Below are positions 1 to 8,882 of a stretch of DNA of 64,000 nucleotides, in pieces. The stretch is from assembly GCF_017051705.1 (NCBI RefSeq), contig NZ_JAFIDJ010000001.1, positions 1-64,000 of the forward strand, written 5' to 3'. A model generated the notes under the pieces. That model was not told the DNA's origin and searched no databases. It was given only the letters and a program-made list of their open reading frames with translations. The number at the start of each line of letters is the position of its first letter. Within the stretch, counting starts at the first letter, position 1. The stretch comes from Algoriphagus lutimaris (GTDB lineage: Bacteria > Bacteroidota > Bacteroidia > Cytophagales > Cyclobacteriaceae). Position numbers and translations under genes: made by a program.

Positions 1-68
1 AGAGAAGTTAAGCCCTGCAGCGCCGATGGTACTGGGGTTACACCCGGGAGAGTAGGTCGCCGCCACAT
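1..68 (+). rRNA. rrf: 5S ribosomal RNA, 3' part
   Basis: The first ~68 bases match the 3' half of a bacterial 5S rRNA: the loop segment GAAGTTAAGCCC, then the GGTACTGGGGTTACACCCGG region and GAGAGTAGGTCGCCGCCA near the 3' end. The 5' half and presumably the 23S and 16S genes lie upstream of the window. Two terminator-like hairpins follow, so this is the end of an rRNA operon. The exact 3' end is uncertain by a few bases. Confidence 0.93.
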
Positions 69-73
69 TATTC

Positions 74-110
74 AAGCCCTTTGGATCCGTCCATAGGGCT
101 TTTGTGTTTT
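74..110 (+). terminator. rRNA operon terminator 1
   Basis: AAGCCCT (74-80) pairs with AGGGCTT (95-101) around a 14-base loop and is followed by a T-rich tail. It lies directly behind the 5S gene, so it probably ends the rRNA transcript. Confidence 0.7.
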
Positions 111-151
111 CAGCCCCACAGGGAGCAAAACCCATCCCTTCCCTTTTACCT

Positions 152-178
152 AGCCAGCTATCCAGCTGGCTTTTTTTG
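152..178 (+). terminator. rRNA operon terminator 2
   Basis: AGCCAGCT (152-159) pairs perfectly with AGCTGGCT (164-171) across a 4-base loop and runs into seven T residues. This is a second, stronger intrinsic terminator behind the 5S gene. Confidence 0.7.
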
Positions 179-415
179 TTGTTACTCTTCTCTTCTAGTC
201 CTCAGGATTCTCATGTCTCGAACCAAAACTGTTCCTGATCACTGCTTACTGAATTCTATTGGTAATATATGGGTTAAATGGAATGGGAACTTACCATTTC
301 CATTTTTTTGGTTGGCAAAGAAAATTCAAAAAACTGACTTTTATCATCTTTGCAACTAGGAATGGTCATGATGTGCAAAGGCTCTGTTGAATAGCTTTGA
401 ATAAAGTTATTCTAT
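179..415. other. intergenic stretch before the first gene
   Basis: No convincing gene is seen between the rRNA terminators and the ATG at 416. A weak -7-like element, CATCTTTG at 345-352 (one mismatch to TAnnTTTG), could start the transcript of the 416-1042 gene. I found no well-spaced -33 element. Confidence 0.4.
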
Positions 416-1042
416 ATGGAAGCCAAGCCTTCAAGCATGACGAAGTTTGATCTACCGCCCCAATTGATCAATGTATTTCACCAAGAGATATTGGAAGAAA
501 AATTCAATCCAGCTATTGAACTAACCAGCCATGTCTTTGATGAATCAAACCATACCTTGTTTTCATTAGACCTTAATCAAGTATTGGATTGGCTGCAAAC
601 CCATGAATATCCTAAATCTTTGGAAAAAGAACCTTGCCAAACTCCTGTTCTACTTTACGTCCCAAAATTCTCTTTGAACCACCTGTTGTTTCATTACGAT
701 GGTACTAGTGATTCAGCGAGAATCATTCATAAGTTTTTGTACCTATTCCAAGACTTAATTAAGGGCAGTAAAGCCACTATCATTTCACCCAGCTTCATTC
801 CTAAATCCAGGTCAAAAGAAGAACAAGAAATTATTCAAAAAATTACTTCTGCGACCATGGAAACCAGTTTTATCAAATTCAATTTTATGCGAATTGGAGA
901 CTTTTGGTCCTATGCAGTGCAACATGACTGTACTCTTTTGGTCACGTCGAAAACCTATCAGCAAGAGCTCTCTAATGTGCTTTTTGATTTTTACAAAGGT
1001 AATTTGTGGGATGACCAATTATCATTTTACCTATCCCTTTAA
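416..1042 (+). CDS. hypothetical protein upstream of cbb3 oxidase genes
   Basis: This is a 208-residue soluble protein with no signal peptide or membrane segment. I do not recognise a family. Its N-terminal third is acidic. The middle (about residues 95-140) carries a SxATIISPSFIPKS stretch, and the C-terminal part has alternating hydrophobic and aromatic segments ending FYLSL. The ATG at 416 is used; a second ATG seven codons in is also possible. Only 71 bases and no terminator separate it from ccoI, so co-transcription with the oxidase genes is possible. Codon use looks like its neighbours and the reading frame is intact, so it is probably a real gene. Function unknown. Confidence 0.7.
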   Translation: MEAKPSSMTKFDLPPQLINVFHQEILEEKFNPAIELTSHVFDESNHTLFSLDLNQVLDWLQTHEYPKSLEKEPCQTPVLLYVPKFSLNHLLFHYDGTSDSARIIHKFLYLFQDLIKGSKATIISPSFIPKSRSKEEQEIIQKITSATMETSFIKFNFMRIGDFWSYAVQHDCTLLVTSKTYQQELSNVLFDFYKGNLWDDQLSFYLSL

Positions 1043-1113
1043 TTAATGTATTCAACTGACTTTAATCATGTTTTTTTATTACTTTATAAGGTAAATTTAG
1101 TAAACTAATATCC

Positions 1114-3543
1114 ATGAAAGCCACCTCTAACTCAAATTCTATTACTAAATGCTATCATTGTGGTGAGGTGTGCAGTGAATTGAATTTGGTGCTTGAAGAA
1201 AAGCATTTTTGCTGTCAAGGCTGTAAACTAGTCTACGAAGTTCTTTCTGAAAATGACCTTTGCAGCTACTATGAATTGGAGGAATTTCCTGGAGAAAATC
1301 AAAAATTAAAGAGTTCCAAAGAAAATAGATTTGACTATTTAGAAGATTCGGATATTCAGTCACAACTTTTGGATTTTAGAAGTGATTCTGAAAGTCATAT
1401 TACCTTTACTATTCCTCATATCCATTGCGCATCCTGTATATGGTTGCTCGAAAACTTGGTTCAAATCCATTCTGGAATCCTATCAAGTAGGGTTGATTTT
1501 ATTAAAAAGAAAGTTCAAGTCAAATTTAATCAACATAAAATCAGCTTAAAGGAGCTGGTTTCATTGTTGGCTACTATAGGTTATGAACCGAAAATCAGCT
1601 TATCTGATACAGGAGGGAAACCAAAAGCTACGATAGATAAAAAACTGATTTCCCAATTAGCAGTAGCAGGGTTCTGTTTCGGGAATATGATGTTATTCAG
1701 TTTGCCGGAATATTTTTCTGAGACCCAGTTTTTAGGAGAAGGATTTAAAGGCTTATTTAATTACTTGAATGTTTTACTTGCTTTACCTGTCGTTTTCTAC
1801 TCAGCTAATAGCTATTATTTATCTGCCTGGAATTCTCTAAAGCAGTGGAAAATTAATATGGATGTGCCTATCGTATTAGGCATTATTGCATTATTTCTGT
1901 ATTCCCTTTGGCAGATATTTATTTTTGGGAATGCTGGTTTTATGGATAGCCTAGGAGGATTATTGTTCTTCCTTTTATTGGGTAAATTTTATCAGCAGAA
2001 GACTTTTTCAGCCTTGGAATTTGATCGTGATTATAAATCCTATTTTCCAATGGCAGTTACCAAACTAGTTCAAGACAAGGAAAATGTGGTTCCTATTTCA
2101 AAACTTGAAATAGGAGATGTGATCTTGATAAGAAATGAGGAGTTGATCCCAGCAGATTCAATTTTACTCAGTGATCAAGCAAGTATTGATTATAGTTTTG
2201 TCACAGGAGAAGAGATTCCTGTACCTAAGTATAAAAAAGAAATTATATATGCTGGTGGAAGACAAGTAGGCGATCCCATTCTCTTAACTATTCAAAAATC
2301 TCCATCCCAAGGGTATTTAACAGACCTTTGGAACAACGAAATCTTTGAAAAAAAGCATGATGGACTTTTAGAACCTTTGGCCAATAAAGTAAGTAGCGTG
2401 TTTACTTGGACTGTGCTTACTATCGCTTTCCTGGCATTTTTTTATTGGAGTTTTCAGGATTTATCAATTGCAGTCAAAGCCTTTGCTTCTGTATTGATTG
2501 TGGCATGTCCATGTGCATTGGCGATGTCTACTCCATTTACCTTAGGCAATACTTTGAGAATTTTTGGGAAGGCAAAGTTTTATTTAAAAAATGCTTCTGT
2601 TATTGAAAAGATGGCTCAGCTAGATACCATCGTTTTTGATAAGACAGGAACACTTACTTCCCCTGCCAATGCACAAATAGAATTTGTTGGAGATGAATTG
2701 ACTGCACAAACTAAGAATGTTTTGAAATCTATGGTTTCCAAGTCGAGTCATCCATTAAGTAATCGAATTAATCATTATTTGGGAGATTGTGAACTGGAGC
2801 GTATTACAGATTTTCAAGAACTCAAAGGGAAAGGGATACAGGCTATTTTCAAGGGACAACTTTTTCAATTGGGATCTAAAGATTTCACAGGGTCACAACT
2901 AGAACCTAATATTGTGGAAGGGAATCTGGTCTATTTTACTGTTGCGGGACAAAGTTTAGGTTATTATTCCATCAAGTCAGGATTGAGGGAAACTGCCCCA
3001 TTTGTCATCCAACAATTGGAAGAAGAATATGAATTGCACTTACTTTCAGGGGATCATAGTCATGAACAGGTTGCTTTGCGGGATAAACTCGGTACTTCTA
3101 TTCAGTTTAATTTTAATCAAAGTCCTTCCGATAAGCTTCAATATCTAAAACATCTTAACCAAAAAGATAAACATACGCTGATGATAGGTGACGGTTTGAA
3201 CGATGCGGGGGCCTTACAAGAAAGCGAAGTTGGAATAGCCGTGACAGAGCAGATCAGTCATTTTTCTCCTGCAAGTGATGCCATTATGGATGCCTCTGTG
3301 ATTTCTGAAATTCCTTCTTTTTTAAGCTTTGCAAAGGCGAATAGAACGATTATTAAAATCAGTTTTATCTTGAGTTTAATGTACAATATTGTCGGGATTT
3401 CCTTAGCAGTTCAAGGAGTTCTGAGTCCAGTTATTTGTGCCATTTTAATGCCTCTTAGCAGCATTACGGTTGTGGTGTTTACCACAGTAGCAACTAATCT
3501 AGTGGCTATGAGAAAAGGATTATTTAAGACAAACTTCAAATAA
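1114..3543 (+). CDS. ccoI: heavy-metal P-type ATPase, cbb3 oxidase assembly (CcoI/FixI)
   Basis: P1B-type copper-transporting ATPase of 809 residues, expected to move copper across the inner membrane for the CuB centre of cbb3 oxidase. The N terminus has a cysteine-rich metal-binding region (CxxC at about 13-16, CCxxC at about 38-42), as is typical of CcoI. An HMA domain with C105-A-S-C108 follows, then membrane helices. The ion-binding C465-P-C467 motif, the phosphorylated D509 in DKTGT and the hinge GDGLNDA near 692 are all present. The neighbouring ccoS and ccoNO separate it from general copper exporters. The stop is one base from the ccoS start, so the genes are translationally linked. 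Confidence 0.95.
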   Translation: MKATSNSNSITKCYHCGEVCSELNLVLEEKHFCCQGCKLVYEVLSENDLCSYYELEEFPGENQKLKSSKENRFDYLEDSDIQSQLLDFRSDSESHITFTIPHIHCASCIWLLENLVQIHSGILSSRVDFIKKKVQVKFNQHKISLKELVSLLATIGYEPKISLSDTGGKPKATIDKKLISQLAVAGFCFGNMMLFSLPEYFSETQFLGEGFKGLFNYLNVLLALPVVFYSANSYYLSAWNSLKQWKINMDVPIVLGIIALFLYSLWQIFIFGNAGFMDSLGGLLFFLLLGKFYQQKTFSALEFDRDYKSYFPMAVTKLVQDKENVVPISKLEIGDVILIRNEELIPADSILLSDQASIDYSFVTGEEIPVPKYKKEIIYAGGRQVGDPILLTIQKSPSQGYLTDLWNNEIFEKKHDGLLEPLANKVSSVFTWTVLTIAFLAFFYWSFQDLSIAVKAFASVLIVACPCALAMSTPFTLGNTLRIFGKAKFYLKNASVIEKMAQLDTIVFDKTGTLTSPANAQIEFVGDELTAQTKNVLKSMVSKSSHPLSNRINHYLGDCELERITDFQELKGKGIQAIFKGQLFQLGSKDFTGSQLEPNIVEGNLVYFTVAGQSLGYYSIKSGLRETAPFVIQQLEEEYELHLLSGDHSHEQVALRDKLGTSIQFNFNQSPSDKLQYLKHLNQKDKHTLMIGDGLNDAGALQESEVGIAVTEQISHFSPASDAIMDASVISEIPSFLSFAKANRTIIKISFILSLMYNIVGISLAVQGVLSPVICAILMPLSSITVVVFTTVATNLVAMRKGLFKTNFK

Positions 3544-3544
3544 T

Positions 3545-3733
3545 ATGGAGGTAATTTTTCTATTGATCGGTGTGAGTTTAATTCTAGCAGGGACATTCCT
3601 TTACCTGTTTTTTAAAGCAATGAAGGATGGCCAGTTTGATGATGATTATACGCCATCCATTAGAATATTATTCGACAGCAAACAGAAAAAAGTAACAAAA
3701 GATCAACCAACAAAAACAAAGTCCTATGAATGA
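3545..3733 (+). CDS. ccoS: cbb3 oxidase assembly protein CcoS
   Basis: A 62-residue protein with one N-terminal membrane helix (about residues 3-25) and a short cytoplasmic tail containing the family sequence GQFDDDYTPSIRILFD. CcoS proteins are small, single-span factors needed for insertion of heme and copper cofactors into the CcoN subunit. Position between ccoI and ccoNO, with a one-base gap upstream and an 8-base overlap downstream, supports the call. The tail is lysine-rich, which fits cytoplasmic orientation. Confidence 0.93.
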   Translation: MEVIFLLIGVSLILAGTFLYLFFKAMKDGQFDDDYTPSIRILFDSKQKKVTKDQPTKTKSYE

Positions 3734-5855
3734 TTCTACTTTAGAAACGTTCCAATATGACAATAAAATTGTCAAGTATTTTGGAGCAGCCACCGTTATA
3801 TGGGGGCTCGTCGGGATGTTGGTGGGAGTCATCGCTGCCACCCAATTATTCCTACCAGAAGCCAATTTGGGTAATCCCTATACCACTTTTGGTAGGATTA
3901 GACCATTGCATACGAATGCGGTAATTTTCGCCTTCGTGGGAAATGCGATTTTCGCAGGTGTGTATTATTCCATGCCGAGGTTGTTAAAAACGCCTATGTG
4001 GAATAAAACATTGAGCTGGTTTCATTTCTATGGATGGCAGCTAATTATTTTGGCCGCTGCAATCACCCTTCCTTTAGGACTTACCACCTCAAAAGAATAT
4101 GCTGAGTTAGAGTGGCCAATTGACATTGCCATTGCCTTGGTTTGGGTGGCGTTTGGTGCCAATATGATTGGTACGTTGATGACTCGAAGAGAGCGACACA
4201 TGTACGTAGCCATTTGGTTTTACATGGCTTCCTTTGTGACTGTGGCTGTACTGCACATTTTTAATTCCTTGGCTTTGCCAGTTTCCTTTCTAAAAAGTTA
4301 CTCTGCCTATGCTGGGGTTCAGGATGCTTTGGTACAGTGGTGGTATGGTCATAATGCGGTTGCATTCTTCCTTACAACCCCCTTTTTAGGATTGATGTAT
4401 TATTTCCTGCCAAAGGCGGCGAACAGACCTGTTTATTCTTATAAACTTTCTATAGTTCACTTTTGGTCATTGATATTCATTTACATGTGGGCGGGCCCTC
4501 ACCATTTATTGTATACAGCACTTCCTGAATGGGCTCAGGTATTGGGTACTGCATTTTCGGTAATGTTGATTGCTCCATCATGGGGTGGAATGGTCAATGG
4601 ATTATTGACCCTTCGAGGAGCTTGGGACAAAGTAAGCAATGAACCTATATTGAAATTTATGGTCGTGGCTCTTACAGCATATGGTATGGCGACCTTTGAA
4701 GGACCTATGTTGTCCTTGAAAAATGTGAATGCGATTGCTCACTATACCGACTGGATCGTTGCTCACGTGCATATTGGAGGATTGGGCTGGAATGGCTTCT
4801 TGACTTTCGGCATGTTGTATTGGATGTGGCCAAGGATATTCAAAACCAAGATCTATTCAATCAAATTGGCCAATACCCATTTTTGGATGGGAACCTTAGG
4901 GATTATTTTCTATGCACTACCGATGTATGTGGCTGCCTTGACTCAGTTCTTGATGTTAAGAGAGTTTGATGAAATGGGACGATTGTCTTACGGTAACTTC
5001 TTACAAACTGTAGTAGAATTAGTGCCGATGTATATGTTGAGAGCCTTTGGGGGTTTATTATACTTAAGTGGTGCGGTGATCATGGTATACAACATGTGGA
5101 AGACTGCTCAACAAGGAGTATTCCAAGAGTCAGAAGAAGATTCTGCGCCAGCCTTGGCTAAAAACTATAAGCCAGCTGGAGAATTTTGGCACAGAGCCTG
5201 GGAAAGAAAGCCTGTTTTCTTTACTGTATTGGCAACAGTTGCCATTGCAATAGGAGGTGCGATTGAGATTATTCCAACTATTTTAGTGAAATCCAATGTA
5301 CCAACCATTAGTTCTGTAAAACCATATACCCCATTAGAATTAGAGGGTAGAGATTTGTATATCGCGAATGGCTGCGTTGGTTGTCATTCACAAATGATCC
5401 GTCCATTTAGATTTGAAACAGAACGATATGGGGAATATTCCAAAGCCGGAGAGTTTGTCTATGATCGGCCTTTCCTATGGGGATCCAAGCGTACAGGGCC
5501 TGATTTACATCGTGTAGGAGGTAAATATCCTGATAGCTGGCACTACTTCCATATGATGGATCCAAGGTCCATGTCTCCGGGTTCATTGATGCCACCTTAT
5601 CCATGGATGGTGGAGAATGTAATGGATTACTCAGATTTACCAGCCAAAATCAGGACGCTTCAAAAATTGGGAGTTCCTTATCCAGAAGGATATGATGAGC
5701 GCGCGATGGCAGACTTGGAATCCCAAGCTGCTCAGATTACTGCTAACCTAAAAGATGCAGGTGTCGAGGTAATGCCAAATACTGAAATCGTGGCATTGAT
5801 ATCTTATTTGCAAAGACTTGGTACAGATATCAAGGCAACTTCTTCAAACGAATAA
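3726..5855 (+). CDS. ccoNO: fused cbb3 cytochrome oxidase subunits I and II (CcoN-CcoO)
   Basis: A 709-residue fusion. Residues 1 to about 480 are CcoN, the catalytic heme-copper subunit with about twelve or more membrane helices. Expected histidine ligand segments are visible (RPLHTNAVIF, YGHNAVAFFL, GPHHLLYT, VAHVHIGGLGWNGF). After a linker and one more membrane helix (about 490-515), residues 525-709 are CcoO, a membrane-anchored cytochrome c with one heme motif, C550-V-G-C553-H554, and the conserved QMIRPFRFETERYGEYSKAG region. Most proteobacteria encode the two separately; fusion is common in Bacteroidota. It is the terminal oxidase reducing O2 to water under low oxygen. The frame is continuous, so this is not an assembly artefact. 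Confidence 0.95.
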   Translation: MNDSTLETFQYDNKIVKYFGAATVIWGLVGMLVGVIAATQLFLPEANLGNPYTTFGRIRPLHTNAVIFAFVGNAIFAGVYYSMPRLLKTPMWNKTLSWFHFYGWQLIILAAAITLPLGLTTSKEYAELEWPIDIAIALVWVAFGANMIGTLMTRRERHMYVAIWFYMASFVTVAVLHIFNSLALPVSFLKSYSAYAGVQDALVQWWYGHNAVAFFLTTPFLGLMYYFLPKAANRPVYSYKLSIVHFWSLIFIYMWAGPHHLLYTALPEWAQVLGTAFSVMLIAPSWGGMVNGLLTLRGAWDKVSNEPILKFMVVALTAYGMATFEGPMLSLKNVNAIAHYTDWIVAHVHIGGLGWNGFLTFGMLYWMWPRIFKTKIYSIKLANTHFWMGTLGIIFYALPMYVAALTQFLMLREFDEMGRLSYGNFLQTVVELVPMYMLRAFGGLLYLSGAVIMVYNMWKTAQQGVFQESEEDSAPALAKNYKPAGEFWHRAWERKPVFFTVLATVAIAIGGAIEIIPTILVKSNVPTISSVKPYTPLELEGRDLYIANGCVGCHSQMIRPFRFETERYGEYSKAGEFVYDRPFLWGSKRTGPDLHRVGGKYPDSWHYFHMMDPRSMSPGSLMPPYPWMVENVMDYSDLPAKIRTLQKLGVPYPEGYDERAMADLESQAAQITANLKDAGVEVMPNTEIVALISYLQRLGTDIKATSSNE

Positions 5856-5866
5856 ATCTATAAGTC

Positions 5867-6049
5867 ATGTATAAAGAAGTTTTAAGATCTATCGAAAACA
5901 TAGAAATCTATCCGATCATTTCGCTTTTGATTTTTGTCCTGTTCTTTGTCGCCATGTTGCTATGGGTGATTAAGGTGCCTAAATCCTACATTGACCATAT
6001 GAGGTCACTTCCTATGGAAGAAGACGATATTATAAAGAAAGAGCCATGA
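5867..6049 (+). CDS. ccoQ: small cbb3 oxidase subunit, CcoQ-like
   Basis: A 60-residue protein with one central membrane helix (about residues 16-37) and a charged C-terminal tail. Sequence identity in CcoQ proteins is low, so the call rests on size, topology and position between ccoNO and ccoP. In other bacteria CcoQ stabilises the oxidase complex. The stop overlaps the ccoP start by four bases (ATGA), which indicates translational coupling. Confidence 0.82.
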   Translation: MYKEVLRSIENIEIYPIISLLIFVLFFVAMLLWVIKVPKSYIDHMRSLPMEEDDIIKKEP

Positions 6050-6960
6050 AAAATATACTAACCTTATTATTTGCATTTGTTGGGCTTTCTGTGACCAACG
6101 CAGTTTTTGCTCAAGCAGTAGAAAGTTCGACTTACGAAAAACTGATGAATATGGATGGGAATCAATTAACCCTTCTTATCATTATGGGGGTCATATTAGG
6201 AGTCATTGTTCTTCTTTTGATATTGATTATTTACCTCATGTCTTTTATAACAGCAATGTTTAGAAAGGAAAACCCTGCTATGGCAGAAGAGCCAACATGG
6301 TGGGAATCCTTCAAAGAAAAGTTCATTACAGGGGATGTAGAAGAAGAAGCAGTGGAGAAAAGGGAAATGACAGATCACTCCTACGATGGGATTACTGAGC
6401 TAGATAATTTCATGCCTCCTTGGCTTCAATATACGTTCCTAATCACAGCCATCTTTGGGATAGGTTATTTCATCAATTACTCTGTATTGGGCTATGGCAA
6501 GACTGGAGTGGAAGAATATGAAGAGGAATTGAGAATTGAAGCAATAGCCTCGGAAGAGCGTAAGGCAAATGCCGCCGCGGGAATAGATGAGACTACTGTC
6601 GTTTTTGATGAGTCTGCATCCGCATTAGCATCAGGTAAGACCATCTTTGAAGGTAATTGTGCTGCATGCCACGCTATTGATGGAGGTGGGGGAGTTGGTC
6701 CTAACTTAACGGACGATTACTGGATTCATGGAAATACTATATCTGAAGTGTTTTCTGTTATTAAATATGGGGTCGTAAGTAAGGGAATGGTGCCATGGGA
6801 GGATCAGTTAAGCCCTGAAGAAATCCAACAAGTAGCAAGCTATATTCTTACGTTGAATGGCACAAGCCCTGCAAACCCTAAGGAACCTCAAGGTGAGCTG
6901 GTCGGTGCAGCACCTGCCACCGAAACTCCTGTAGAGTCCGATAGCACCACAGTAGAATAA
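6046..6960 (+). CDS. ccoP: cbb3 cytochrome oxidase subunit III, mono-heme CcoP
   Basis: A 304-residue membrane-bound cytochrome c. The start shows a signal-like hydrophobic segment ending near NAVFAQA. A long membrane helix follows at about 42-70, then a cytoplasmic stretch, another helix at about 125-147 and a periplasmic heme domain with C205-A-A-C208-H209. Classical proteobacterial CcoP has two CxxCH motifs; only one is present here and the frame is intact, so electrons would enter through a single heme. The C-terminal ~35 residues are low-complexity, rich in P, E, T and S. It lies between ccoQ and ccoG in the oxidase operon. Confidence 0.92.
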   Translation: MKNILTLLFAFVGLSVTNAVFAQAVESSTYEKLMNMDGNQLTLLIIMGVILGVIVLLLILIIYLMSFITAMFRKENPAMAEEPTWWESFKEKFITGDVEEEAVEKREMTDHSYDGITELDNFMPPWLQYTFLITAIFGIGYFINYSVLGYGKTGVEEYEEELRIEAIASEERKANAAAGIDETTVVFDESASALASGKTIFEGNCAACHAIDGGGGVGPNLTDDYWIHGNTISEVFSVIKYGVVSKGMVPWEDQLSPEEIQQVASYILTLNGTSPANPKEPQGELVGAAPATETPVESDSTTVE

Positions 6961-7024
6961 GAAATAGACTGAACATAATTAGTCGGGAGAAGAAATTCTT
7001 CCGACTATTCCTTAGCTATCAATC

Positions 7025-8440
7025 ATGGCAAAAAAGAATCCACATTTAAACCCCGAGAATTTCCGTGATGCCTTGGCAACTGTTCAAGAAGATGGGAAAA
7101 GAAACTGGGTATACCCAAAAAAAGTCAAGGGTCTGTTCTATAAATATAGGACCTATCTTTCCTGGCTTTTATTGGCTATTTTATTTGCGGGACCTTTCAT
7201 AAAAGTGGATGGTAGACCATGGCTTTTGTTCAATATTTTTGAAAGGAAGTTTATCATATTTGGAGCTGTATTTTGGCCTCAGGATACCTATTTATTGATT
7301 TTTCTCCTATTGATCTTTTTCGTTTTTGTCATTCTTTTTACGGTGATTTTTGGAAGAGTTTTTTGTGGTTGGGCTTGTCCTCAAACTCTTTTTATGGAAA
7401 TGGTTTTTCGTAAAATTGAGTATTGGATCGAAGGAGATGCCAATCAGCAAAGAGCTTTGAATAGTGCTCCTTGGGACTCAAGAAAAATTGGCAAAAAAGG
7501 GGCAAAGTACTTGATCTTTGGATTCATTTCACTGATGATTGGTCATTTGGTGATGGCTTATTTAATAGGGGTAGATCAGGTAATAGAGGTAGTTACTCAG
7601 CCACCTTCTGCCCATATGGCTGGTTTTATAGGGTTGATCGCGTTTTCAGGAATTTTCATGTTTGTATTTTCCTGGTTTCGAGAGCAGGCATGTTTGGTTG
7701 TTTGCCCTTATGGAAGACTTCAAGGCGTTTTGCTGGACAATAACTCCATCAACGTCATGTATGATTATGTGAGGGGTGAACCTAGAGCTCCAATACGGAA
7801 AAATAAGACGGAACTTGAGCCTAAAGGTGATTGTGTGGATTGCAGCCTTTGTGTACAGGTTTGTCCAACAGGGATTGATATTAGAAATGGAATTCAAATG
7901 GAGTGCGTAAACTGCACCGCTTGTATTGATGCCTGTGATGAGGTCATGGAAAAGGTGGATAGACCAAAAGGCTTGATCCGGTATGCCTCTCAGAATAGCA
8001 TTAAAGAAGGATTCCAAAAATTGATCACGGGTAGGGTCAAGGCATACGTGGTGGTTTTATTGGTGTTAGTAGCCGCTTTTGTTTCATTAATTGCTACAAG
8101 AGAACCTATTAATGGAACAGTCACTAGATTTCCGGGTATGACTTATCAAACCAGAGAAGATGGAAGAGTTTCAAACTTGTATGAAATCACGTTAATCAAC
8201 AAAACATTTGAACCTCAAACTGTAGAATTAATACCATTGGAAGAAGGGATTGATTTGGAAGTAGTTGGCGATACTCATTGGACTTTAGAACCCCAATCAA
8301 AGTTTGAAGGAAGGTTTTTCTTAGTTAGAAATCAATCTGATGTGCAAGTGACCCAGGAAAAGGTAAAGTTGCAACTAAGTGCTGGGGGTCAAGAATTTGG
8401 TGATATTGAAACAAACTTTATGGCTCCCATAAACAAATAA
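7025..8440 (+). CDS. ccoG: cytochrome oxidase accessory protein CcoG (FixG family)
   Basis: A 471-residue polyferredoxin-like membrane protein. About four to five helices lie in the first 215 residues, including the family motif CGWACPQTLF beginning at C114. Two [4Fe-4S]-type cysteine clusters follow (CVDCSLCVQVCP from C270, and CVNCTACIDACD), then a further helix and a periplasmic beta-rich C-terminal domain. CcoG is reported to reduce Cu(II) to Cu(I) for CuB assembly. It sits 64 bases behind ccoP and 4 bases before ccoH, as in other cco/fix loci. Confidence 0.94.
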   Translation: MAKKNPHLNPENFRDALATVQEDGKRNWVYPKKVKGLFYKYRTYLSWLLLAILFAGPFIKVDGRPWLLFNIFERKFIIFGAVFWPQDTYLLIFLLLIFFVFVILFTVIFGRVFCGWACPQTLFMEMVFRKIEYWIEGDANQQRALNSAPWDSRKIGKKGAKYLIFGFISLMIGHLVMAYLIGVDQVIEVVTQPPSAHMAGFIGLIAFSGIFMFVFSWFREQACLVVCPYGRLQGVLLDNNSINVMYDYVRGEPRAPIRKNKTELEPKGDCVDCSLCVQVCPTGIDIRNGIQMECVNCTACIDACDEVMEKVDRPKGLIRYASQNSIKEGFQKLITGRVKAYVVVLLVLVAAFVSLIATREPINGTVTRFPGMTYQTREDGRVSNLYEITLINKTFEPQTVELIPLEEGIDLEVVGDTHWTLEPQSKFEGRFFLVRNQSDVQVTQEKVKLQLSAGGQEFGDIETNFMAPINK

Positions 8441-8444
8441 AGCG

Positions 8445-8882
8445 ATGAAATTAAATATGAATTGGGGAACTGGAATATTCCTTTCGTTTTTAGGTTTTAT
8501 TGTGGTCATTATGACCATGGTGACTATTTCGGTTAGAATGGATGGGATTGAATTAGTGACAGAAAGCTATTATGAAAAGGAAATAGTTTATCAGGATCAA
8601 ATAGATAAAGAACAGGCTACTTTAGATCAAAACAAGGATATTATGACCTTTGATATCAAGGCGAAGGTGATATTAGTGGATTTGCCTTCAGGCGCTTCAG
8701 GAACTCTTCATCTTTTCAGACCTTCTGATGCCGCCTTAGACAAAAAAATTAAATTAGATGGTAATAGCCAAAGAGTTATTGAAGTTCCAACTGATCAATT
8801 GAAAAGTGGGTATTGGAAAGCTCAATTAAATTGGGAGGAAAATGGAGTTGAATATTATCAAGAAAAGAAATTGAATTTTTAA
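8445..8882 (+). CDS. ccoH: CcoH/FixH family oxidase maturation protein
   Basis: A 145-residue protein with one N-terminal membrane helix (about residues 9-30) and a periplasmic domain that opens with the FixH signature ESYYEKEIVYQ. FixH/CcoH is needed for stable cbb3 oxidase and interacts with the copper ATPase. Genes on both sides belong to the same pathway. Its stop codon shares a base with the next start (TAATG). Confidence 0.9.
   Translation: MKLNMNWGTGIFLSFLGFIVVIMTMVTISVRMDGIELVTESYYEKEIVYQDQIDKEQATLDQNKDIMTFDIKAKVILVDLPSGASGTLHLFRPSDAALDKKIKLDGNSQRVIEVPTDQLKSGYWKAQLNWEENGVEYYQEKKLNF

Noticed and set aside
81-359. 92-codon open frame after the 5S gene
   Set aside because: It runs through both rRNA terminators, has no ribosome site and no recognisable protein pattern.
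1043-1113. FNR-type site before ccoI
   Set aside because: No TTGAT-N4-ATCAA or close variant was found in the 71-base gap.
3726-5855. Frameshift or assembly fusion of ccoN and ccoO
   Set aside because: The linker is continuous and codes for a plausible membrane helix; the fusion is known in this phylum.
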